Source: Oceanospirillaceae bacterium
GTDB taxonomy: Bacteria; Pseudomonadota; Gammaproteobacteria; Pseudomonadales; Balneatricaceae
Length of the DNA stretch: 64,000 bases
NCBI GenBank assembly: GCA_013373085.1
Contig: JABXIM010000114.1
Span: 18,335-82,334, forward strand
Reading direction: 5' to 3'
Under the pieces are notes generated by a model that saw only the letters and a list, made by a program, of their open reading frames with translations, searched no databases and was not told where the DNA came from. Positions 30,219-37,179 of the stretch are shown one piece after another. Every line of letters starts with the position of its first letter. Position 1 is the first letter of the stretch. The position numbers and the translations under genes were made by a program.

Positions 30219-30850
30219 GAAGTTCCGGCCCTGTCGTCGAGATTGATGCGCCGCAGCCCCGCCAGCGTCAGCTCATGATGCGTGGTCAGGACCACGGCGC
30301 CGCCCCGGGCGGCGTGGTTCAGGATCAGTTGCTCCTTTTCCGCCACCCCTTTCTTGTCGATCGCGGTGAACGGCTCGTCGAGAATCCACAGCGGCGCCCT
30401 GCTGAGGTACAGCCGCGCCAGGCTGACACGGCGATGCTGCCCGGCCGAAAGATTGTGGCAGGGAACGTCCTCGTAGCCGGCAAGTCCGACCCGCGACAGG
30501 GCGTCGGCAATGCCGTCGACGTCGATATCCGGATGCAGTGCGGCGTACCAGTTCAGGTTTTCCTCCGGCGTCAGCGTCGCCTTGACCCCCGGCTGATGGC
30601 CGAAATACAGCAGCGATGCGCGGAAATCCTGCATCGCCTCGTCCAGCGGCTCGCCGCGCCAGGCGATGTCGCCCTCGAAATTGCGTGACAGGCCGCTGAG
30701 TATCCGCAACAGCGTGGTTTTGCCGCTGCCGTTCTGGCCTTCGATCTGCAAAACTTCGCCCGCATGCACCTCGAAGGAAAGGCCGTCGAACAGGATACGG
30801 TCGTCCCGCTCGCAGAACAGCTTTTCGACTTTCAACAATGCTTCGGCCAA
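30215..30850 (-). CDS. ccmA: Haem exporter ATP-binding protein CcmA
   Basis: A 211-residue ABC ATPase. Walker A is IEGQNGSGKTTLLRILSGL (GQNGSGKTT at 38-46), the Q-loop lies in LYFGHQPGVKATLTPEENL, the signature is LSAGQHRRVSLARLYL, Walker B is LWILDEPFTAIDKKG, and the switch histidine is in TTHHEL. The LSAGQxRR form and the length are typical of CcmA. It is the first gene of the ccm operon and powers the CcmABCD step. The gene start faces the rightward FliK-like gene across about 135 bp that should hold both promoters; no clear promoter pair was recognised. Confidence 0.96.
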   Translation of the reverse strand: MAEALLKVEKLFCERDDRILFDGLSFEVHAGEVLQIEGQNGSGKTTLLRILSGLSRNFEGDIAWRGEPLDEAMQDFRASLLYFGHQPGVKATLTPEENLNWYAALHPDIDVDGIADALSRVGLAGYEDVPCHNLSAGQHRRVSLARLYLSRAPLWILDEPFTAIDKKGVAEKEQLILNHAARGGAVVLTTHHELTLAGLRRINLDDRAGTS

Positions 30851-30985
30851 CCCGGAACCCTCAATTGCCTAGCTGCCGGGTTATACTCAGGAGAACCCGT
30901 GCACAAAGCTCGCCATTATAGAGGAACCTGCGAGCAGGTCCCAATGGTTCTCTGCGGGTCCTGAAGCGATACTTTGGAGCTGTTC

Positions 30986-32125
30986 TTGATCCCCACTTTC
31001 GTACCACAACTGACGGCACAGGCTACGCCCGAGGGCCGACAGCCGCTTCAGCAGTTGCTGCCCGCCGGACAGATGATGCTCGGCCGCGTGATGCAACTGG
31101 GCCAGGCGACCGCGGGGAACCAGGGCTTTCGTATCCAGGTGCTCGTGGGCACCCGCGCGCTGACGCTCGACATTCCCCGCCCCATTGCACCCGGCACCGA
31201 GATCCAGATACGGCGCGAGCCCGGCGGGCAGATCAGCATCGGCCTGCCGGCCGCGACGACTGCCAAAACCGGAGTCTCAGCGCCGCCAGCCGCGGCCGTC
31301 GCTGTCGGGAGCACTGCCTCTGCCCCGCTCGACAATGCGCTGCGCGCCAGCCTGCCGAATCAGCAGTCCTCTGGCGAGGTACTGAAGCGGCTCTCCGCCA
31401 TGCCCCTGCCAACCACGACCGCCGGGCAGCAGGTCGGCCAGCTGATTCAGTCGCTGCTGCAGCACCTGTTGATCCGGCCCGGCCAGCGCGATGCCGCCGC
31501 GGTTCGTCGCAACGTGGAACTGGGCGGTTTTTTCAGCGAGGCACGACTTGCCGAGGCGCTGAAAGAGGGCCTGCCCCCGGCGCCGGATCTCAAATCACGA
31601 CTCGGTCAGCTGCAGCGGCTCAGCGAGCAACTGCCGCCCGAAGCCCGGGAGCAGATGCAGAAACTGACCGAGGCGCTGCTGGCCCGGGTGACGACGCAGC
31701 AACTGAGCAGCGCGCAGCACAAGCCGGAGCTCGCCGATGGCGGCAGTGAGCGGCAGTTCCGGCTGGATCTGCCGGTACTTGTCGACGGGCGCTACGAGAC
31801 GGTCGGCCTGGATGTCAGACGCAGGCGTCCTGCACCGGATTCGGACCCGCTGCAGGGTTGCTGGACTGTCCGGCTGCATTTCGACCTGGACGACGGTCTG
31901 GGGTCTCTCGATGCCGACATTCGCCTCGGTGACGACGGCCGGCTGAGTGCACAATTCTGGGCTGCGGAGCGCGAAGCCGCGCGCCAGGTCGAGGCCGGGC
32001 TCGGAGCCCTCACCACAACCCTCGAACGCCAGGGGATCAGTGTCGACCGCCTTCACTGCCGGCATGGGGTGCCCGCTGCAGCTGACAGCGGTATCCGGCG
32101 ACGACTCATCGATCTGCGTACATGA
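30986..32125 (+). CDS. FliK-like flagellar hook-length control domain protein (second copy)
   Basis: A 379-residue protein. The N-terminal third has AGQMMLGRVMQLGQA and RIQVLVGTRALTLD, a beta-rich segment seen in FliK-like proteins of Pseudomonas. The middle is rich in glutamine, leucine and alanine (SLLQHLLIRPGQRDAA). The C-terminal Flg_hook domain has LQGCWTVRLHFDLDDGLGSL and AQFWAAEREAARQVEAGLGA. The TTG at 30986 is preferred, since TTGGAG stands six bases before it; a TTG four codons earlier is possible. It overlaps the FlhB-like gene by 4 bp, and the pair could form a second export-switch unit separate from fliK at 51587-53239. Role beyond family is inference. Confidence 0.8.
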   Translation: MIPTFVPQLTAQATPEGRQPLQQLLPAGQMMLGRVMQLGQATAGNQGFRIQVLVGTRALTLDIPRPIAPGTEIQIRREPGGQISIGLPAATTAKTGVSAPPAAAVAVGSTASAPLDNALRASLPNQQSSGEVLKRLSAMPLPTTTAGQQVGQLIQSLLQHLLIRPGQRDAAAVRRNVELGGFFSEARLAEALKEGLPPAPDLKSRLGQLQRLSEQLPPEAREQMQKLTEALLARVTTQQLSSAQHKPELADGGSERQFRLDLPVLVDGRYETVGLDVRRRRPAPDSDPLQGCWTVRLHFDLDDGLGSLDADIRLGDDGRLSAQFWAAEREAARQVEAGLGALTTTLERQGISVDRLHCRHGVPAAADSGIRRRLIDLRT

Positions 32126-32391
32126 ACGACAACGACCCGAACAAAAGCGCCATCGCGCTTGGCTACGCGGCGGACAGGCACAATGCACCGACATTGGTTG
32201 CGAAAGGCCGCGGCCTGATCGCAGAGCAGATCATCGCCCTGGCGAACGAGCACGAGGTCCATATTCACCAGAGCCCCGAGCTGGTCGATGTCCTGATACG
32301 CCTGGAACTGGGCGAGGAGATTCCCGAAGCGCTTTACGTCGCCATCGCCGAGGTGATCGCCTTCGCCTATGGATTGAAGGCAACGGACTGA
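32122..32391 (+). CDS. fhlB: FlhB C-terminal-domain-like protein (FhlB, EscU/YscU/HrcU family)
   Basis: An 89-residue protein that aligns with the autocleaved C-terminal piece of FlhB. SAIALGYAADRHNAPTLVAK corresponds to the YAVALKYD...APVVLAKG part of FlhB, and IIALANEHEVHIHQSPELVD matches the REIAVEQEVPILSAPPLARA part. The membrane domain and the NPTH cleavage site are absent. In other bacteria such stand-alone pieces can replace the FlhB C terminus in export switching. It is translationally coupled to the FliK-like gene (4 bp overlap), its expected functional partner. The full FlhB is at 45970-47112. Confidence 0.9.
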   Translation: MNDNDPNKSAIALGYAADRHNAPTLVAKGRGLIAEQIIALANEHEVHIHQSPELVDVLIRLELGEEIPEALYVAIAEVIAFAYGLKATD

Positions 32392-32420
32392 AGGCAAGCA
32401 AGTTTTAGGGGGGCTGTGTG

Positions 32421-32504
32421 ACGGTGCGGTGCGCTTCGCTTACCAGCACCCTACACAGGTTTCGGCCACGTAGGGTGCCGGTGAGTGCAACGAACCGCAC
32501 CGTC
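32421..32504. repeat. Inverted pair of dispersed extragenic repeats
   Basis: The left arm (32421-32456, plus) begins ACGGTGCGGTGCGCTTCGCT and ends CAGCACCCTACAC. The right arm (32468-32504) is its imperfect inverse, so the two can fold into one long hairpin. The right arm is close to the copy at 21919-21952. The pair lies between the convergent fhlB and DUF2802 genes and could terminate transcription from both sides. Confidence 0.7.
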
Positions 32505-32509
32505 CATAA

Positions 32510-32923
32510 TTATTGCTTGGAATGGTGGCCGAGGGTCTCGGTGGCCTGCAGCTCGCGATGCAGCAGCGCCATCAGTTCGGCTTCGGGGCGACCGATGCCA
32601 CAGCTCCTGACCAGGTCGTCGACGTCGGCGCCCATCTCCATCAGGCGGGTGGCCTGGTTGTAGGCGAGCACGCCCGGATCCCGGTTTTCCAGTTCCTGCT
32701 GCTTTTCGGCGGTGAGATTGAGCTTTTGCTCGATCTCAACCATGCGGCGACCCACGCCGATCGAACCGCTGGTCATCGAACGGATTTCGTTGCGCAGTAC
32801 GTTCACCATAGCCTGCTGCTGGCGTTCGTACTGTCGCATGCGCCGATACAGCAACGCGCAGGCAGCGACAGTGGTCAGCGCCAGCAACAGACAGATAATA
32901 AGCAGCAGGGTTGTTTCAGACAC
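32510..32923 (-). CDS. DUF2802 family membrane protein
   Basis: A 137-residue protein with one N-terminal helix (TLLLIICLLLALTTVAACAL), a coiled-coil-like basic and glutamine-rich stretch (RRMRQYERQQQAMVNVLRNE), and the DUF2802 C-terminal part (YNQATRLMEMGADVDDLVRS, GIGRPEAELMALLHRE). The last part resembles a small helix-turn-helix. The family is found at the end of flagellar/chemotaxis clusters in Pseudomonas and relatives, without a proven role. The GTG at 32921-32923 is chosen because the sequence upstream runs back into the CheW-like gene and lacks family character. It follows that gene by 23 bp. Confidence 0.85.
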   Translation of the reverse strand: MSETTLLLIICLLLALTTVAACALLYRRMRQYERQQQAMVNVLRNEIRSMTSGSIGVGRRMVEIEQKLNLTAEKQQELENRDPGVLAYNQATRLMEMGADVDDLVRSCGIGRPEAELMALLHRELQATETLGHHSKQ

Positions 32924-32946
32924 CTTAACGTTCCAGAACCGAAAGG

Positions 32947-33576
32947 CTAGAGAATACCACGGGGATCGGCCGAGACCGAGAAGGCATCGTCCAACTGCAA
33001 CAGCAGCGCCGGGATGTCGATGAGGAAACACCGCTCGGCGCTGCAGGTCCCGAGCAGCCAGGGACGAGCGGCACGATCACCATTCCAGCTGATCTGGTCG
33101 GCTTTCAGGTTCAGCGACTGCAGCAACTCGTCGCAGGCCAGCGCCCAATGGCGACCCGGCAGCACCAGCGCTTCCTCGTAGCGCGCCAGCGCCGGATTGT
33201 AGCGCTCCGGAATCAGCCGCAGCGCCGTATCGACGATCCGGACGGGACCGGTGCGCGACTGGTATCGCCCCAGCATCCAGTCGTGCTCCCGGTCCAACTC
33301 CAGCGAAAGCCCCTTCAGATGCTGGACACCTTCCACCTGGTTGAAAGGCACCGCCAGCCGCAGCCCATGCATCCGCACCAGCACCGTGTTGACCTCATCG
33401 CCCAGCCAGGCCGGCCGGTACACCAGCGTCGGGTTGTCGACCGGCGTGGCGGCGGGAGCCGCGACAGCCGGGGCTTCCGCCGCTTTGACCGGTTCCGCTT
33501 CGGGATCGCACAGCAGCGTATCCAGATAGTCCTGCACCAGCTGTTGCGGGTGCTTATCGGTCTTGTTCTGGCTCAT
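32947..33576 (-). CDS. CheW-domain protein, ParP-like
   Basis: A 209-residue protein. The first 65 residues are polar and alanine-, proline-rich (EAPAVAAPAATPVDNPTLVY). A CheW-like fold follows: LVRMHGLRLAVPFNQVEGVQ, LSLELDREHDWMLGRY, RIVDTALRLIPERY and WALACDELLQSLNLKADQIS. The position next to a ParA gene, three bases after its stop, and the N-terminal extension fit ParP, which links ParC (the ParA homologue) to the chemoreceptor array and CheA at the cell pole. It is not a canonical short CheW, and no other CheW is present in this cluster. Whether it also couples receptors to CheA is open. Confidence 0.8.
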   Translation of the reverse strand: MSQNKTDKHPQQLVQDYLDTLLCDPEAEPVKAAEAPAVAAPAATPVDNPTLVYRPAWLGDEVNTVLVRMHGLRLAVPFNQVEGVQHLKGLSLELDREHDWMLGRYQSRTGPVRIVDTALRLIPERYNPALARYEEALVLPGRHWALACDELLQSLNLKADQISWNGDRAARPWLLGTCSAERCFLIDIPALLLQLDDAFSVSADPRGIL

Positions 33577-33579
33577 CGC

Positions 33580-34356
33580 TCAATCCTGCATCTGCCGCGC
33601 CAACAACGATCGCAGCAGCTTGGCGTAGGCGGCAACGCCGCGACTGCCCGCATCCAGTCTTGAGGGCACCAGGCCCTGGACACTGGCATTGCGAAACTTG
33701 GTATCGACCGGCACCACGGCGTCGGCGATCTGCGCCGGGTACTCCCGGTGCAGTTCGCGCAGACAGTTGACCGATGCCTGGGTACGGCGGTCATAGAAGG
33801 TCGGTATCAGACTGTACTCGAGTTTGCGTTTGCGCGCCCGGTTGACCATGGCAATGCTGCGAACCATCCGCTCCAGCCCCTTCAGCGCCAGGTACTCAGT
33901 CTGTACCGGCACCAGCAGATGCTGACAGGCCGCCAGCGCATTGACCATCAGCACCCCGAGCACCGGCGGGCTGTCGATCAGCACATAATCGAACTCGCCC
34001 TCCAGCCGGCGCAGCGCCCGCGCCACCTGCAACCCCATACCCTCCTTGCCGACGGCCCGGCGCTCAAGCGTCGCCAGCGCCGTGGACGAGGGCAACAGGG
34101 CAATCCGCTCATGGCCGGTCGGCAGCAGCAGCGCCTGCAGCCGGTCCCGGTCGGGTGCATCGCCGGAAAAAAGGTCGAAGGCACTACGTTCCAGCTCATC
34201 GGGATCATGACGGAAATAACTGGTCAGCGATCCATGCGGATCCAGGTCGACCGCCAGTACCCGATGTCCGGCACCGGCCAGCAATCCCGCCAGTGTCACC
34301 ACTGTCGTGGTTTTACCTACGCCGCCCTTCTGATTGGCGACCGACCACACCCTCAT
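33580..34356 (-). CDS. ParA family ATPase (ParC-type, chemotaxis array positioning)
   Basis: A 258-residue ParA/Soj-type ATPase. The deviant Walker A is VANQKGGVGKTTTVVTLAGL (residues 6-25), the A' motif is VLAVDLDPHGSLTSYF, and Walker B is FDYVLIDSPPVLGVLMVNAL. There is no N-terminal DNA-binding helix-turn-helix, as in ParC of Vibrio and the homologue in Pseudomonas che clusters. These proteins place chemotaxis arrays at the cell pole and pass them to daughter cells. It lies between motD and the CheW-like gene, the usual order, and is spaced 3 bp from the latter. It is unlikely to be the chromosome-partition ParA, which normally neighbours parB. Confidence 0.9.
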   Translation of the reverse strand: MRVWSVANQKGGVGKTTTVVTLAGLLAGAGHRVLAVDLDPHGSLTSYFRHDPDELERSAFDLFSGDAPDRDRLQALLLPTGHERIALLPSSTALATLERRAVGKEGMGLQVARALRRLEGEFDYVLIDSPPVLGVLMVNALAACQHLLVPVQTEYLALKGLERMVRSIAMVNRARKRKLEYSLIPTFYDRRTQASVNCLRELHREYPAQIADAVVPVDTKFRNASVQGLVPSRLDAGSRGVAAYAKLLRSLLARQMQD

Positions 34357-34392
34357 CCGCTCACGACCCCCGTGCCAATACCCGTCCCGACA

Positions 34393-35304
34393 TTACTCGG
34401 CCTGATCGTCTTCCCGTTCGGCCCGCCGGAACAGAGTGCCGCCCGATTCGGTTTCCACCTGCTCGAGCGCCGGCTCCGGCGCTTCAGGCTCAGGCTGCAG
34501 CAGCTCGCTCACCGTATCGGTGCTGATCTGCTGGCTGCCGAAGGCTTCGACCGCCCGCCGCACCCGCTGGTCCCGCGAAATCACGATCACCACCCGTCGA
34601 TTACGGCTGCGACCATCCGCCGAGCGGTTGCTGTAGGCCGGCTGATATTCGCCGTAACCCACAGCCGCCATGCGCTCGGGCGCCATGCCGTTGAGCGCCA
34701 GAATCCGCACCACTGCAGCGGCCCGCGCCGCCGACAGCTCCCAGTTGGACGGGAACTGGTCCGTCTCGATCGGCTGGTTGTCGGTAAAACCTTCAACGTG
34801 AATGGGGTTGTCGAGCCCGATGAGCAGCTTGGCGATATCGCCGAGCAACGCATCGGCTTCTATCTCGGGCAGGGCGCTGCCGCTGGGAAACAGCTGCGCG
34901 GCCCGCAGCTCGATCGATATCCAGAGGTCGTTGCCGTCGATCTTCATCTGTCCGGAATCGATCAGCGGCGAAAAACGCGTCCGCAGCTGGTCCAGCAAAG
35001 CACGCAACTGCGCGGTGTTCTCCGCGTCCGGGGCATCGATCCGGATCGGCGGCGCTTCCGGCACCCGGTGCGCCCCGACCGGCAGATCCTCCTCGGCCCG
35101 CCGCCCGCTATCGCCGGGTGCGCTGCCAGCGCCGTCGAAAACATCGCTCAGGGCTTCCGCCAAGGCCCGGTACTTCTCCTCGTTCAGGGACGAAATCGCG
35201 TACATCACGACGAAGAACGCCAGCAACAGGGTGATGAAATCGGCATAGGAGATCACCCAGCGGTCCTGGCGGGTGTCATCGGCGGGCGGACGACGGCGCG
35301 GCAC
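34393..35304 (-). CDS. motD: Flagellar stator protein MotD
   Basis: A 303-residue MotB-family protein. The single helix reads WVISYADFITLLLAFFVVMY with the ion-binding aspartate in SYADF. A linker leads to a C-terminal OmpA-like peptidoglycan-binding domain: HVEGFTDNQPIETDQFPSNW, LSAARAAAVVRILALNGM and RMAAVGYGEYQPAYSNRSAD with NRRVVIVI. With MotC it forms a stator that couples ion flow to rotation. Pseudomonas has this pair in addition to MotAB; MotAB is not in the window. The C-terminal tail of about 50 acidic residues is rich in proline and glutamate. It follows motC by 6 bp. Confidence 0.93.
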   Translation of the reverse strand: MPRRRPPADDTRQDRWVISYADFITLLLAFFVVMYAISSLNEEKYRALAEALSDVFDGAGSAPGDSGRRAEEDLPVGAHRVPEAPPIRIDAPDAENTAQLRALLDQLRTRFSPLIDSGQMKIDGNDLWISIELRAAQLFPSGSALPEIEADALLGDIAKLLIGLDNPIHVEGFTDNQPIETDQFPSNWELSAARAAAVVRILALNGMAPERMAAVGYGEYQPAYSNRSADGRSRNRRVVIVISRDQRVRRAVEAFGSQQISTDTVSELLQPEPEAPEPALEQVETESGGTLFRRAEREDDQAE

Positions 35305-35310
35305 CGGATC

Positions 35311-36051
35311 CTACCCGATGTAGCCCAGCAGTCGCTGGCGTATCAGTTGCGGGCTCTGGCCGTCGGCGATGGACAGCAGGCCCTCGAGCATCATTTCCTG
35401 GTAGCGATAGCGCTCCAGAACCAGATTCTTGATCTTGTTGGCCAGCGGAATCAGCAACAGGTTGGCGAAACCGACGCCGTAAACGGTGGCGACGAAAGCC
35501 GTGGCAATGCCGCTGCCCAGCCCTTCCGGGTCCGCCAGGCTGCTCATCACCTGAATCAGGCCAATCACGGCCCCGAGTATGCCGAGCGTCGGCGCGTAAC
35601 CGCCCATGCTTTCGATCACACGAGCGCCCTGCAGATCCCGCTGCTCCTGGGACACCAGTTGCACTTCCATCATGGCGCGAATCACCTCGGAGCGCCGGCC
35701 GTCGACCAGCAGCTGCAACCCACCCTTAACCACGGGATCCTGTATTCGCGCCACCTCCTTTTCCAGCGCCAGTAACCCGTTTTTGCGTGCCTGGGCGCAC
35801 CAGTTGACGACACTCCCGATACCGTCCTCGAAATCATAGCGGGGGCTGCGCACCAGCCAGCGCAGCAGCTGCAATGCACGACGGAAGTCGTCGGCCGGGG
35901 ACTGGATCGCCGCCGCGGCCAGGGTACCGCCCAGGACAATCAGCAACGCCGCCGGATTGAACAGCTGCTGCAGCTGCCCGCCCTCGAGATAGTGTCCGCC
36001 GACGACGGCCGCGGCCGCCAGCAACAGCCCCAACAGGCTGAGTCTGTCCAT
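35311..36051 (-). CDS. motC: Flagellar stator protein MotC
   Basis: A 246-residue MotA-family protein with four helices: LSLLGLLLAAAAVVGGHYLE, FNPAALLIVLGGTLAAAAIQ, then YAPTLGILGAVIGLIQVMSS and GIATAFVATVYGVGFANLLL. The cytoplasmic loop between the second and third holds the charged residues that contact FliG (for example the segment RDLQGARVIESMGG). The PomA-like TLGILGAVxGL pattern is clear. It is the channel half of a stator with MotD. The ATG overlaps the cheB stop by one base. Ion specificity, proton or sodium, cannot be told from this. Confidence 0.93.
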   Translation of the reverse strand: MDRLSLLGLLLAAAAVVGGHYLEGGQLQQLFNPAALLIVLGGTLAAAAIQSPADDFRRALQLLRWLVRSPRYDFEDGIGSVVNWCAQARKNGLLALEKEVARIQDPVVKGGLQLLVDGRRSEVIRAMMEVQLVSQEQRDLQGARVIESMGGYAPTLGILGAVIGLIQVMSSLADPEGLGSGIATAFVATVYGVGFANLLLIPLANKIKNLVLERYRYQEMMLEGLLSIADGQSPQLIRQRLLGYIG

Positions 36052-37154
36052 CAGCGCCCCCCTCCAGCCAGCAGCGGGCCGAATTCCGCAAGGTCCAGCA
36101 CCGCGTCGGCAAGCCCCGCTTTCACCACGGCCTGCGGCATACCATAGATGGTGCAGCTCTCCTGGTTCTGCGCCCAGACGGTGGCGCCGGCCTTTTTCAG
36201 CAGCTTAGCGCCCTCGCAGCCATCGGCCCCCATGCCGGTAAGAATCAGCGCCAGCGTCCGGCGGCCATAACCGCGCGCCGCCGAACCATAGGTCACGTCG
36301 ACGCTGGGCTTGTATGTCAGCCGCTCGTCACCCGGCAGAATTCGCACCTGGTCGGCGCGGCTGCCATCGATGATCATCTGCTGCCCGCCCGGTGCGAGCA
36401 GCGCCAGGCCCGGTTCCAGCCGGTCGCCATCCACTGCCTGGCGAACGCGGATCTGGCACTGCTGGTCGAGCCGCTCGGCGAACACCGGGGTGAAGGTGCC
36501 GGGCATATGCTGGACCAGCAGGATCGGGTACGGGAAGGAGGCCGGCAGTTGAGTCAGGATCTGCTGCAATGCCGAGGGGCCTCCCGTAGACGAACCGATC
36601 ACCACCAGCCGGCAATCCGGCATTTGCACCCGGGCAGCCGCACGTGGTGGCGGCGAAGGCGGTGACGCTTCGCGGGCATTCGGCCGATAAACCAGGGAGC
36701 CGGAGGTGCGGCCCGCCGAGGCGCTGTCGGACGCGAAGCGGCTGCGGCGAAAGCGGGGCGAACGCGCCAGCATCACCAGGCGGTCGATCAGCTGGCTGCT
36801 GACCTGGCCGGACTTGTCGATCCAGGCACGAATATCCTTGGGCAGATAATCCACCGCGCCGGCCTCCAGCGCCTGCAATGTGGTCTGGGCCCCCTCGTGG
36901 GTCAGGGAAGACAGCATCAGAATCGACGTCGGCGCCTCTCGCATGATCCGCCGCACCGCTTCGATTCCATTCATCTGCGGCATCTCGACATCCATGGTAA
37001 TGACATCGGGCCTGAGTTTGCGCGCCTTTTCGACCCCCTCGACGCCGTTCACCGCGGTACCGACGACCTTCAGGCGTGGGTCGCGGGACAGTACGTCGCT
37101 GATGCGGTGCCGGAAGAAGCTGGAGTCGTCGACTATGAGTACGCTTAGCGCCAT
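36051..37154 (-). CDS. cheB: Chemotaxis protein-glutamate methylesterase CheB
   Basis: A 367-residue response regulator with a methylesterase domain. The receiver has VLIVDDSSFFRHRISD and the phosphorylation site VITMDVEMPQMNGIEA (Asp55). The catalytic serine is in VVIGSSTGGPSALQQILTQL, the histidine in VQHMPGTFTPVFAERLD, and the aspartate in LTGMGADGCEGAKLL. It removes methyl groups from, or deamidates, chemoreceptor glutamates when phosphorylated by CheA. The ATG giving MALSVLIVDDSS is chosen since AGAAGGA stands just before it; an ATG 12 codons upstream would overlap cheA and add unrelated residues. A cheR partner is not in the window. Confidence 0.95.
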   Translation of the reverse strand: MALSVLIVDDSSFFRHRISDVLSRDPRLKVVGTAVNGVEGVEKARKLRPDVITMDVEMPQMNGIEAVRRIMREAPTSILMLSSLTHEGAQTTLQALEAGAVDYLPKDIRAWIDKSGQVSSQLIDRLVMLARSPRFRRSRFASDSASAGRTSGSLVYRPNAREASPPSPPPRAAARVQMPDCRLVVIGSSTGGPSALQQILTQLPASFPYPILLVQHMPGTFTPVFAERLDQQCQIRVRQAVDGDRLEPGLALLAPGGQQMIIDGSRADQVRILPGDERLTYKPSVDVTYGSAARGYGRRTLALILTGMGADGCEGAKLLKKAGATVWAQNQESCTIYGMPQAVVKAGLADAVLDLAEFGPLLAGGGR

Positions 37155-37179
37155 GAAATCCTTCTCGTCAGCGACCGGG

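Noticed and set aside
33748..35775. A 675-codon plus-strand frame opposite parA, motD and motC
   Set aside because: Antisense of three recognised genes and of biased composition.
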